From Chromera velia (Eukaryota > Sar > Chromeraceae), in assembly GCA_018398765.1 (NCBI GenBank), contig JAHBMJ010000004.1:45001-59447 (forward strand): a stretch of DNA of 14,447 nt. Direction: 5' to 3'. A program made the translations under genes and the position numbers. Under the pieces are notes generated by a model, which did not search any database, was not told the origin of the DNA, and saw only the letters and a list, made by a program, of their open reading frames with translations. Shown here in pieces: positions 6,906-14,447 of this stretch (position 1 is its first letter; every line of letters begins with the position of its first letter).

Positions 6906-8003
6906 TTATGACAAGTCGGGGCGAGTGTCTCGTGCAACCCACGAAAGACACCCCAACCTTTCACGAAAGGCTTTTCCTTCCTGGGCTGTCAAGAGACGGG
7001 GCGGTTCAGAGGGAAGCTCGCGAGACGATAGGGGGAGGGGGAACAAATCAGGAGGGGGAGTGGGGACTGAAGAGGGAACAGAAGCAGAAAAATTTGCAGA
7101 ATCCCCCATACCCTCAGGGAGGGGGAGAGACAGGAGGTACTCGGTTTGGTGGATGTGCACGGAGTCCCGTGACACATTGAAATCCACCCCTGCCGAGCGG
7201 AGGGTTCCGTTTTTGGGTTTGGTGATCTTCATCTGGTAACCTCCTTTAGCTACAATCTCACGTGCTAACTGAATTGCAGACCGACCAATGGGTAGGATGG
7301 CAAAGTCGTCAACAAATGTGGGAAGGATACTAAGGAGGCGGGAAGTGGGGGCCTCAGGCTTATCCGTCCATTTCCACCACATACCTCGAACAGAGGAAGG
7401 CACCCACCCTGCTGCTGTGAGCGTCTTGTTGCGAGAGCGGTTCCACAAATTTCCAGAATCACGGAGCCCGTAAAGCGCGCGGTTGAGGAGCCACAGGAAC
7501 TTCCCATGGTCTGGGTGATCTTTGGGGGGATACACATAAAGGGAATCGGAACGGAGAGCCGTGAGGTACGCTGTTTTCATATCGGCCACAACTATTTCAC
7601 GGGGGTCAAAGTTGGAGTGAGCAAAGGCCATGGCAAGGGCAATGTGCATGGCAGACTGGGAAGCGGTAGCGCAGGACATTGTGACTCTTTCACGGCGGTC
7701 GAAGAAAGGAGTGCCATCAGCAACGATTCGAGACTTGTACGTCCAAGAACCTTCCTCAACGCGCTTCTCGGTATTAACAAAATGGGTGGGCACAGCAGAG
7801 CGGCGGTGCTCGGCGTCTATTTCTGCGATCGGGACTCGCTTGTATGCATCATTGTTGGCGAGTGACTGCAACTCTGCGGCATGGGACTTGGCTCGCCCGT
7901 CGAGCTGTTCTACTATGAGCCCCCAGCGTGGGAGAGGAATGTGAGTTGTGGCAGCTTGGAATGCACTGGGCCCCACCTCAGTGTCCTCGTTCCACAAATA
8001 CAT
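6906..8003 (-). pseudogene. Copia reverse transcriptase (RVT_2), open 365-codon segment
   Basis: The longest intact block of the element. Seen directly: E-LQSLANNDAYKRVP near residues 44-58, YKSRIVADG (89-97), ADMKTAYL with the first catalytic Asp (residue 141), ALYGLRDSG (176-184), FVDD (230-233) carrying the two other catalytic Asps in place of the usual YVDD, and SWVARDTRPDLS (354-365) just before the stop. Length and motif order fit the copia RVT_2 domain (about 240 residues) plus part of the connection. All three catalytic aspartates survive, so this block could look like an intact gene. However, it begins just downstream of a TGA (8022-8024) and belongs to a polyprotein broken on both sides. 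Confidence 0.9.
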
Positions 8004-8021
8004 AACAGACGCACCTACAAC

Positions 8022-8741
8022 TCAAGTCGGGTGGGGGGGAGGAGGGAAGATGGCAGCCGCGGCTGCTGAGGAGGCAAGGGAATCGAAAGACAACCGATCG
8101 GTGGGGAACACTGTTTCTGAGCTGGTAAGGAGAACACTTTGGTAAGTGTCACAGAGGTGGGAGGAGAGAGTCCCCTCGGCAGAGAGGACAATGTTTCGCT
8201 CAACAACCTCTTTTGGGACCAGAAAGCAAAGCTCGGGCCCACACCCAGAAGGTTTTTGCACACCATACAAAAGTTTGGGGCAGCTCCTGAGAGGGCACCA
8301 TGCAGGCTGCATGCGTCGGCTTGCAAGAGGCTGCTTGCCGTTTGATCCCCATGCTTGAACCTCAACCCGTCCCTCACCTTCAGGGTCGACAGCACGGACG
8401 CTACCAAGGAAACAGCGGCCTGTGTTGTCATCCCGCCAAAGAATGAGCTCATCTTTGCCAAAATCAGTGATGTCAAACTTGGGAGAGGGCGGCTAGTCAG
8501 ACAGACACTGTATGTCTGAAGACTGCTACGGTTGCTGCTGCTGTGCCTGCTGAGGAGACCCAACGGATATGTCTGGGCGCTCAGAAGGGGAGTCCGACGG
8601 CAACGGAACGACATAGACAGGGTCTAGGTGGGGGCTGTCATTAGGATGGATGCATCTGCGATATGACAGGATGGGTTATCCAGAAGGAAGACACAATCGG
8701 AATACATGCTTACTTATTCGTTGCAGAACAGTCGCAGAAGT
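8022..8741 (-). pseudogene. Integrase C-terminal / linker region of copia pol
   Basis: Same frame as reverse transcriptase. From the integrase side there are stops at 8742, 8676, 8526 and 8493, then a continuous stretch beginning KFDITDFGKDELILWRD and continuing NTGRCFLGSVRAV, VEVQAWGSN and SRRMQPAW. The pattern (charged opening, G-x-x-x-LGxV turn, aromatic strand, basic RR before P-x-W) resembles the small SH3/chromo-like beta-barrels at integrase C-termini, which often bind DNA or chromatin. It is followed by a Ser/Ala/Pro-rich spacer up to the TGA at 8022. Domain assignment is inference from pattern only. Confidence 0.55.
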
Positions 8742-9634
8742 TTAGAGGGGTGCAAGTTTGGCGCGGGGATGGTCAGAGTGATAGTAGAGGATGGACAAGC
8801 CAATGGGGAATGGGGACGTCTCGGCAGAGGAGCGATAGGAGGTCTGAAGGAAATCACGCAGGGCGTCGATGGGAGGACTGGGTGGCTGGGCACCCCAGCA
8901 TCGCTCGAATGGGCTCTTGTGAGTGGACGCTCGAGGCTGACGATTGTATTTGGCTGTGGCAAGGGAAGCAAACTCCTTCCAATGTGAATTGTCAAGACCT
9001 CGATCTTTGAGAATGCCCCACAAAATCATGAGCCACTCACGATGGGAATGCTCTGTTTTGCCAAGAAAGTGGTGGCTACCTACAGGGGTCAAAGGGTTTG
9101 TGGCTTCCCGCTCAGCTAACCACTCACACCAATCACCTTGAAATTCGGGCCCGTGATCGGTCATCACCTCAGGGGTGAGGTCACCTTCTAGACTGCGGGA
9201 CCAACAATCATAGACACGGATTGTGGCAGATTCTCTGAATCTTTTATTTCGACTACCTTTTGAGCGAGCCAGTCATCATGCTAGTCTTGGATGTGCAATG
9301 AATACCCCCCTTTCAACCCCATTATAAGGTCACAACATACTCGCTGCCCGGGGTGATCGACCTTCAAAGACCCCCGGGTGTTGTCTCCCCCATGCCCTGG
9401 CTTCACATGCGCACACGTACCCCCTCAAATACATGGGAGTATGGCGCGTTGAACGGCACGGTGGGAAATGCTGCTGCGACCGGGAAGAAGGTCAAAAAGG
9501 GACGCACGGAGGGAACGCCAAGTGGCCTCGATGCCTGCGTGTCCTAACCATTCGTGATGTGCGCGGATGAGTTTATCAACAGTGGCTTTGATGGAGATGG
9601 GGGGGGGGTTCTGTGAGAAAGAAGATTTTGGCTG
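8742..9634 (-). pseudogene. Copia integrase (zinc-binding and catalytic core), broken
   Basis: The N-terminal part is in the gag/protease frame: HHEWLGHAGIEATW (His residues at 9539-9559), then a Cys-rich stretch interrupted by TGA (9425-9427), then CCDLIMGLKGGYSLHIQD ending at a TAG (9281-9283). Near 9225-9235 the frame shifts and the core continues as IRVYDCWSRSLEGD, TDHGPEF (catalytic Asp 9156-9158) and GKTEHSHREWL (catalytic Glu 9051-9053). I count 34 residues between these Asp and Glu, one fewer than the usual 35. A C-terminal part with KYNRQPRASTHKSPFE follows to a TAA at 8742. The intact enzyme inserts the cDNA into chromosomes; this copy is inactive. Confidence 0.82.
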
Positions 9635-10444
9635 CTAAGAAGGAGGCTGATCGGAGGCTGGAGAACTGTCACAAGATGATGAAACGGGGGGAGAGACAGC
9701 AGATTCTCCCGAATAGGTTTTCACAACATGAGACTGGGTACGATTTCCTCGGTGCTGCTTCTTCTGTTTGGCTGCCTTCAAACGAGCGGGGAGGTGCCCA
9801 TTTGCGAGGACAACCGGAGAAAGAGACAACGGAGGGGACACAGGCGATGCAGCGTCCACCGCAACGGCCGCTGGAGATACAGAAGGGGAATTCAAAGCGG
9901 GTAGGAACTCGGGCGGGGAAGTCCCGTCTATCTCCAGAGGCAGAAAAAATAGATCATTTGCTGCACGGAGAAAATTGATAACGGTGGAGGGGAGTTCCAA
10001 GGATCCAGTTCGATAGTCAAATCGCGCGCCCAGTTTAATGAGACGCTGATTGCCAATGAGTGGGAGGGTGATTGCTTATGTTTCTATGATGGATGGTTTC
10101 AACACAGCAGGCTGTCCATTTAGTTTGCAAGGAATGGTGGCACGGCACCGCATCCTCACTTTCGTTCGACAAGCAGTAACAACGGAAACAGGCGTCGGCA
10201 AATCAGTCTCAGTCCATTGCAACCCTGACTCTTCAGTATGCTTATTCAGCCAGCCATGAGTGCACGTAGTACCACTTGCACCCAGATCAAGCAAACACGC
10301 AAAACCGTCAAAAGAGAAACCAGAAGAGACAGGAAGAGAAAAAGCTGACTGTGATAAATGCCCTACAGCAGTAGTTGCAGGGGAGGCCTCCGAATCTGTA
10401 TCTGATGCCTCTGACTCATTCGTCTCACCAGTTAGGGCCTCTCC
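9635..10444 (-). pseudogene. Copia aspartic protease and spacer, broken
   Basis: In frame with gag, after a TAG at 10445. A Glu/Ser/Thr-rich spacer leads to CLLDLGASGTTCTHGWL, the active-site motif of a retrotransposon aspartic protease (catalytic Asp at 10286-10288). The usual residue after Asp is Ser or Thr; here it is Leu. After a TAA (10076-10078) the same frame gives ITLPLIGNQRLIKLGARFDY, matching the C-terminal hydrophobic-Gly strand of retropepsins. An Ala/Pro/Ser-rich linker of about 120 residues then runs to a TAG at 9635. The protease would process the Gag-Pol polyprotein. Confidence 0.7.
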
Positions 10445-11626
10445 CTACTGATGAGCACGCCCCTTCCCTGATCCTGTAAACTGTCTCCCCCTCTTTCCCT
10501 GCCCGCCCCCATTCCCGCCGGACCTACCCCCGCCTCCGCTGTAGCCGTAGGCCCTCAAGAGGGCAAAGTGGTCACAGGCGAGGTCATAGTCACCAGTCTT
10601 GTGTCCCCAGTGATCACAATCGCTACAGTAGTGCTGTTTCAGGCACTCTTCGGGACGGTGGGTCTTCTGTTCACAGTGAGGGCGCTTTCGAGACGGTCCA
10701 CTCACACGGGGCCGAGGGTGGCCAGTGGAAGAGTGACCTGTTAGCTGCACGCCGTGCATTTATGCAGGAACGGACGGATTGGCAGAGAGACGGGAAAAAC
10801 AAGAGGGCTGGGCAAAGTGGCGGAATTTAGCTACCGCACCATCATCTCTGTCGAAAGGCATATGGGAGGCGATGCTGTTCTTGACATTCGCACGCACGGT
10901 ACTGTCGGAAATGCCGTTGATGAGGACCAGGGAAGCGAGCTGCCCCTGACGGCGGATGAGGGGGTCAAGGAGGGGAACGTTGAGCTTCTTCTCCACCCTC
11001 CAAGTGCTGAGATCGGTTTTGTCCCCCGCTCCGGACCACACAGGGACAATCTCTTCCTGCAACGAGAGTCGGGAAATTTTTTGGCAGGCTGCCTTCACCG
11101 TCTCCATATACTTTTCAACGTTGGGGGAGTCGGAAGTGGACAGAGTAAAAAGGGAGCGAAAGTTTGTAAACATCCGCTTATGTTCAGTTTCCCCCGACAA
11201 CTGCAAGATGATATTCTTGTAGTGTTCGACATCATCAGACTCAAGGGGGGAAAGATCTGAGACAAGATCGTAGAGCTCAGGGTATTTTTGCAAACCCTGG
11301 CTGAATGCTGCTGCACGGATGTCTGACGGCGCACTCGCAAGCTGCAATTTGCAGTAGTCTTCAAACGCCTTGACAATCGTGACTCTACCTCCATGAGTGT
11401 TCTTGAAGGGGAGGCTCAGTTCACACTTCCATGGGGCGAATTTCCCCATATCAGTGGTAGGGGTAGGAGTCGGAGACGGAACAGAAGTGGACTGAGAAAG
11501 AAAACACTGCACCAATTTGTTGACATTGGCGGTCAACAAGTCCAAGTCAGAGGGGCTGGGGCTTTGACCAGAAGGGCCTTTGGAGATAAAACGGCCATCG
11601 GCCCCTCGAGGTTGGTTTCCGTCCAT
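10445..11626 (-). pseudogene. Copia gag with zinc knuckle, one internal stop
   Basis: The start is taken at ATG 11624-11626 (MDGNQPRGADGRFISK). The upstream in-frame ATG at 11699-11701 overlaps the primer-binding site and LTR end, so it is unlikely to be the initiator. A 288-residue capsid-like part contains PWKCELSLPF and VEKYMETVKAACQKISRL and ends NPSVPA at a TAA (10760-10762). The next codon is ATG and the same frame goes on for 104 residues with CSDCDHWGHKTGDY, a CCHC-type knuckle whose last Cys is replaced by Tyr. A Gly/Arg-rich tail (GGGGRSGGNGGGQGKRGR) follows to a TAG at 10445. Gag would form the particle and bind RNA. I read the TAA as a decay mutation, though leaky readthrough or reinitiation cannot be excluded. 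Confidence 0.75.
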
Positions 11627-11691
11627 CAGAGAGGGAAAGCTACACTCTGATACAGACCAACAGACCCTGAGGAGAAAGAGGAAAGAACCAA

Positions 11692-11700
11692 CTGCTACCA
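11692..11700 (-). promoter_or_regulatory. Primer-binding site of copia element
   Basis: On the minus strand the 5' LTR ends CTCTTCA and TGGTAGCAG follows with no spacer. It is complementary to the CTGCTACCA 3' end of initiator tRNA-Met. This is the same nine bases as in element 2 at 5219-5227; downstream bases differ (TTGG). Confidence 0.75.
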
Positions 11701-12008
11701 TGAAGAGAACTAGAATGGTCCAGTTAAGGACATCAGTCTAGTCACTTACACAGTTCTCTATACAGGAATAATAATGCAAGATGTTTGTCCGGCTTCTGCT
11801 CTCATCGATCAAGAGTTGTTCCATCGAATCACCCTAAGTATTTCACTAAGCAACTTCACAACATAGATTGACGCATGTATTTTCTCCGTCTCTGTAATGT
11901 CTCAAGCCCCGCCGTACTGATAGGCAACACAGCAGTACGGGACCAGCCAAGTCGGGCCGATCAATGCACGCCCGCCTCCTCTCTATAAGTGGCTGATTAG
12001 TAATTACA
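11701..12008 (-). repeat. 5' LTR of copia element (308 bp)
   Basis: Plus-strand TG...CA ends. Compared with 5903-6188 it carries a 15-bp insertion in the GC-rich part (starting TACTGATAGG) and a 7-bp duplication near the outer end (TAATTA repeated). The 22 substitutions are all transitions. The outer end is followed by AAAC. Confidence 0.92.
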
Positions 12009-12500
12009 AAACAGCACCTCCCAAAAATATTTTTTTTTTTAGATTTTTGACCTCCAAAACCTATACGATTTTTTTGGATTTCTCAAAAAAATAATTAGAT
12101 ATAATTGGAGGTCCCCAATCTCCAACAACATTTTGATGACCCAACTATAAAGTTTTAAATTGATTATATAAGTACTATACAACTATGTTCTCCATCATTT
12201 TCTATGTTAGAAGTGCCAACTAGGGCCTTCCCAGGACTTTTAGCTTTTTCATATCAATGTACCTCCAAAAAAATTTTTTTGGAGCTCCAAATTACTTTTT
12301 GGAGAATCTAAAACATCAAAACACCTCCAATTGTATAGGGTATGAAAAAAAATGATGCGAATATATATAAGATAGTTTGCATCTGTATTTATGAAACAGG
12401 AGAAGACTATTGAGAAGAATGTATCGAAATATGAAAACTCGAGACTGATAAATGAACCACAAGAAAGAGCTCTATAGTCTAGGAGCTCGTCCATATACTA
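12009..12500. other. AT-rich block, no gene recognised
   Basis: Markedly more AT-rich than its surroundings, with T-runs, CTCCAA/TTGGAG words and TATATA stretches. One 81-codon minus-strand frame (12249-12494) is of a composition expected by chance. Contains the possible MITE listed separately. Confidence 0.5.
12060..12340. mobile_element. Possible MITE-like foldback element
   Basis: CCTATACGA...TTGGA (12060-12080) is mirrored in inverted orientation by TCCAATTGTATAGG (12326-12339). The interior has at least eight CTCCAA/TTGGAG words and one perfect 22-bp palindrome (12263-12284: CTCC, seven A, seven T, GGAG), followed by GGAGCTCC. No convincing target duplication could be placed, so the ends are approximate. 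No coding capacity, as expected for a MITE. Confidence 0.35.
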
Positions 12501-13020
12501 GCCAATCCATCTATAGGAGCTCATGCAAGAGAGTCCGAGAGACGCACTCTCAGTATCTCTGCGGTGGACCCCATGCAACAAATCGCGTCGCATCGGTGCA
12601 TGCAAGCGGCGCTCTCAGCCAGCTAATGTGACGTCCCTGACACTGCAGACGTGTACCTGTACAATGCCGACTATAGCAGCGTTTGTAGCCAGCTATGCCA
12701 GCTGGCTGTCACACGCTCTTCACGACACAAAATGAAGGCATGCAAGCAAGCGCATGAACGCATGAAGGGAAAAGGGGGTAAACGGGCATTGTAGTGAGTG
12801 AGCAAGGGAAGAATGGAATCGCGGTGGATGATCGCATCCTGATTAAAGAGGGGCCCGGTGGTGAAACAGAGCTAGGGCATGGACGTAAAAACGCTGGATA
12901 CATGCAAACTTTAATTACACGGGAACGGGGGGAAGGAACAAAAAAAGTGGAGGGCTTCTTAGCAGTGGACGTTGTTTTCGTGTTCTCGCTCAGATCAAAG
13001 AAAGGAGAATGAAGACATGC
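12501..13020. other. Intergenic region, no gene recognised
   Basis: Mixed-composition sequence with short frames only. A perfect hairpin, AGCCAGCT-ATGCC-AGCTGGCT, lies at 12687-12707. A 14-base match to repeat R (GCGGTGGATGATCG, 12821-12834) is not supported by flanking similarity. Confidence 0.45.
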
Positions 13021-13460
13021 AGGTCGAGTTAAGTACAGCGAGAGAGGAGGGAGACGAGAAGGTAGCAGCACTTCATTCGTTCACTCTTTCTATCATAAAG
13101 GCCTGCAAGCGAGCAGGGAGATACGCAGGTCCACTCCGACCGGCACGCCCCCTGTCTCTGCACAAAGCGGCTAGCTCCTTCTGGCCCCCTCAGGCTCTCG
13201 TTCTACCACAATGTCCGTCTCCTTAACTTCTTTCCATCGCTTGTTCGCTTTTCTCTTCGGGGAAAGAGGGGGGAGAGAGACGTGGGAGGCCTACAAAGAA
13301 TCGCGCAAGAAAGCGAAAGAAAAATGAAGACCCTTCTTCTCGATCTCTCTCCCTCTCCACATCCCAGTGAAAGCGCCCTCTCTTCACTGTTCCTTTCCTC
13401 CTTTCCCTCCGTTCCTTCACTCATTCGATCGCTTTCCTCGGTCCTCTTGCACAGGAACGG

Positions 13461-13527
13461 GTGGATGTGTGGATGGATAGATGGATGGCTTGATGGATGT
13501 GTGGATGGATGGATGAGCGGATGGATG
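13461..13527. repeat. GGAT/GGATGT microsatellite
   Basis: Imperfect GGAT tetranucleotide repeats interspersed with GTGT and CTTGAT variants. Confidence 0.85.
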
Positions 13528-13554
13528 CTTTTGCTCGTTGTCTACAGGGGGGGG

Positions 13555-13571
13555 TCATTCATTCATTCATT
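13555..13571. repeat. (ATTC)n microsatellite
   Basis: Four consecutive ATTC-type units directly after a G-run. Confidence 0.8.
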
Positions 13572-14199
13572 TAGTTAGTTGGTTCTTGGGTCTAAGGGTT
13601 TGGTCCTTTGTCATTTCTCCGCTTTCCTCCTCTAGATTGCCCTTCACTCTCATTCCTTCACTCGCTCCCCCGCTCGAGCACTCACTGAGAGAGCCGTCCT
13701 TTTCCTCCCCCTCCTCCAGTCTTCTCTTCTCTTTTCTTCTCTTTTAATTCCCTCCCGCATGCATAAAGAAGAACCCAATGCATGCAGAAAGCAGAGCACA
13801 CGAAGGAAGAAAGAAAGAAAAGAAAACAGCACGAATAGGAAGGAAGGAAGGAATGAAAGAGAAGAGAGGGTCCCTCCACCCAAACGCCGGGATAGAATAC
13901 AAACACACAAACAGATGAAGTAGCAAACGAAGAAGAGGAAGAAGCAAGGACACGAAAAGGCATCCAGTGGATGAAGAGAGAGAAGTAACGCAAGAGTGCA
14001 CAGAGATGGAAGCAAGACAAAGACCGAGACGGAAGGAAGGAGGGCGGTGGCAAGACTGCTTTTTCTGTTCTTATGCAGTTTCACTTCTCGCCTCCACCTG
14101 ATCCATCCATCCAGCCATTTTGTGGATCATCATGCGAGATCTTTGCTCTTTCCCTTTCCTCCCTGTCTGGTCTCGTGTCGCCTCGTAGGCTCGTCTTGC

Positions 14200-14408
14200 T
14201 TACTTCTTCCCCTTCTTGATGACCTTCTTGGGGCTGGCCTTCTTCTTGGCGGCGGGCTTCTTCTTGGGAGACGCCTTCTTTTTGGCGGCGGGCGCCTTCT
14301 TGGGAGCTGCTGCCTTCTTGGGCTTGGGGGCGGCCTTCTTCTTTGAGACGCTGGTCTTCTTCTTCGGGGACGCCTTGGCCTTCGGCTTGGGGGCCTCGGG
14401 CTTCGGTG
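14200..14408 (-). CDS. Lysine-rich SPKK-repeat protein (linker-histone H1 tail-like), last exon, partial
   Basis: About 70 codons ending in TAA (14200-14202). The product is almost entirely Lys, Ala, Pro and Ser: it opens SAPKPEAPKPKAKASPKKK, contains three ASPKK motifs, a tandem KKKASPKKKPAAKKKASPKK-like unit and ends KKVIKKGKK. This is the composition of linker-histone C-terminal tails and of protist or algal H1-like proteins that are tail only; such tails bind linker DNA and compact chromatin in the nucleus. There is no ATG in the window. The frame runs into a pyrimidine tract ending GTGTGTCAG (14409-14411), a strong 3' splice site candidate, placing the exon start at 14408 within a codon. 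Upstream exons lie beyond the right edge, so a globular H1 domain cannot be excluded. A ribosomal or other basic protein tail is less likely. Confidence 0.65.
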
Positions 14409-14439
14409 CTGACACACAGAGAGGAGGGGGGGGGGGGGG
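14409..14439 (-). other. Candidate 3' splice site and pyrimidine tract
   Basis: On the minus strand a run of C/T bases (a 14-C stretch, then TCCTCTCTGTGTGT) leads to CAG directly before the basic coding frame. It explains why the frame lacks an ATG, and implies an intron continuing past the window edge. Confidence 0.5.
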
Positions 14440-14447
14440 GACAAGAG

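Larger units (their letters stand above)
5903..12008 (-). mobile_element. Ty1/copia-type LTR retrotransposon, decayed
   Basis: A 6.1-kb element on the minus strand with two LTRs (5903-6188, 11701-12008), a primer-binding site at 11692-11700, and coding blocks in the order gag, zinc knuckle, protease, integrase, reverse transcriptase, RNase H. Integrase before reverse transcriptase is diagnostic of Ty1/copia. Gag through the start of integrase lies in one frame. The second half of integrase through most of RNase H lies in a second, and the RNase H C-terminus in a third. About a dozen in-frame stops interrupt these frames, so no full polyprotein can be made. The outer ends share AAAC, an eroded target duplication. 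Confidence 0.93.
13021..14199. other. Simple-repeat and pyrimidine/purine-rich intergenic DNA
   Basis: Dominated by low-complexity runs: CT-rich around 13330-13440 and 13640-13745, and GAAGGAAAGAAAG-type purines around 13800-13870. All apparent frames are Ser/Leu/Phe-rich or Arg/Glu/Lys-rich by composition and overlap on both strands; I accept none. The right-hand part is the downstream (3') flank of the lysine-rich gene on the minus strand, and no clear AATAAA was seen there. Confidence 0.5.

Noticed and set aside
9222-9240. Programmed frameshift between the gag/protease frame and the pol frame
   Set aside because: The frame change falls inside the integrase core, not between gag and pol, and is accompanied by several stops, so it is a decay indel.
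12821-12834. 14-base match (GCGGTGGATGATCG) to repeat R, suggesting a third R copy
   Set aside because: Flanking bases on both sides show no continuing similarity to either R copy, so it is treated as chance or too decayed to call.
13282-14084. Several overlapping frames of 70-144 codons on both strands
   Set aside because: All arise from microsatellites or pyrimidine/purine tracts, with Ser/Leu/Phe- or Arg/Glu/Lys-rich products expected from composition alone.
14130-14444. 104-codon Arg/Pro/Ser-rich minus-strand ORF overlapping the lysine-rich exon
   Set aside because: It is an out-of-frame shadow of the regular AAG-rich coding sequence; the Lys/Ala/Pro frame with SPKK motifs is the biologically meaningful one.
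1-14447. CRISPR array, tRNA or rRNA genes, bacterial operons
   Set aside because: No regularly spaced direct repeats, no cloverleaf, no rRNA-like sequence and no Shine-Dalgarno-led gene series were seen.

Overview
This window looks like nuclear DNA of a unicellular eukaryote. It has no bacterial-style operons, but it carries two LTR retrotransposons, candidate spliceosomal acceptor sites, abundant simple repeats and a lysine-rich linker-histone-like exon. An alga or alveolate-type protist (for example a chromerid) is only a guess; no gene here fixes the taxonomy. Almost everything recognisable is transposon-derived and decayed.

Layout. (i) 1-1093: a repeat R, whose first copy (R1, about 208-527) is intact, then a cluster of hairpins (753-869), then the left half of a second copy (R2, 952-1093). 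(ii) 1094-5564: an LTR element on the minus strand ('element 2') with 341/337-bp LTRs, a perfect 5-bp duplication (ATAGT), a primer-binding site and a polypurine tract. It has no polymerase, only one long, unrecognised, proline/serine-rich minus-strand reading frame (4976 down to 2250). That frame is itself split by an unclassified 1200-bp insertion (3199-4398) flanked by TAGGGGG. (iii) 5565-5743: the right half of R2, so element 2 jumped into R2 while R1 preserves the empty-site arrangement. (iv) 5903-12008: a 6.1-kb Ty1/copia-type retrotransposon on the minus strand with LTRs, PBS and gag, protease, integrase, reverse transcriptase and RNase H in the copia order. It is broken by many in-frame stops and at least two frameshifts. 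(v) 12009-12500: AT-rich DNA with repeated CTCCAA/TTGGAG motifs, possibly a MITE. (vi) 12500-14199: no gene recognised; many microsatellites and purine/pyrimidine-rich tracts. (vii) 14200-14408: the last exon, minus strand, of a lysine/alanine/proline-rich SPKK-repeat protein running off the right edge.

How it fits together. Both LTR elements appear to use the same primer sequence (TGGTAGCAG, matching the 3' end of initiator tRNA-Met). Their LTR pairs have diverged to a similar extent (about 7-8%), and every substitution I could align (22 and 24) is a transition. That points to cytosine deamination, by RIP-like or methylation-driven mutation, as the main force eroding this locus. The many TAA/TAG/TGA codons in otherwise clear frames fit the same process. 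The region is best read as a nested transposon graveyard next to a chromatin-protein gene.
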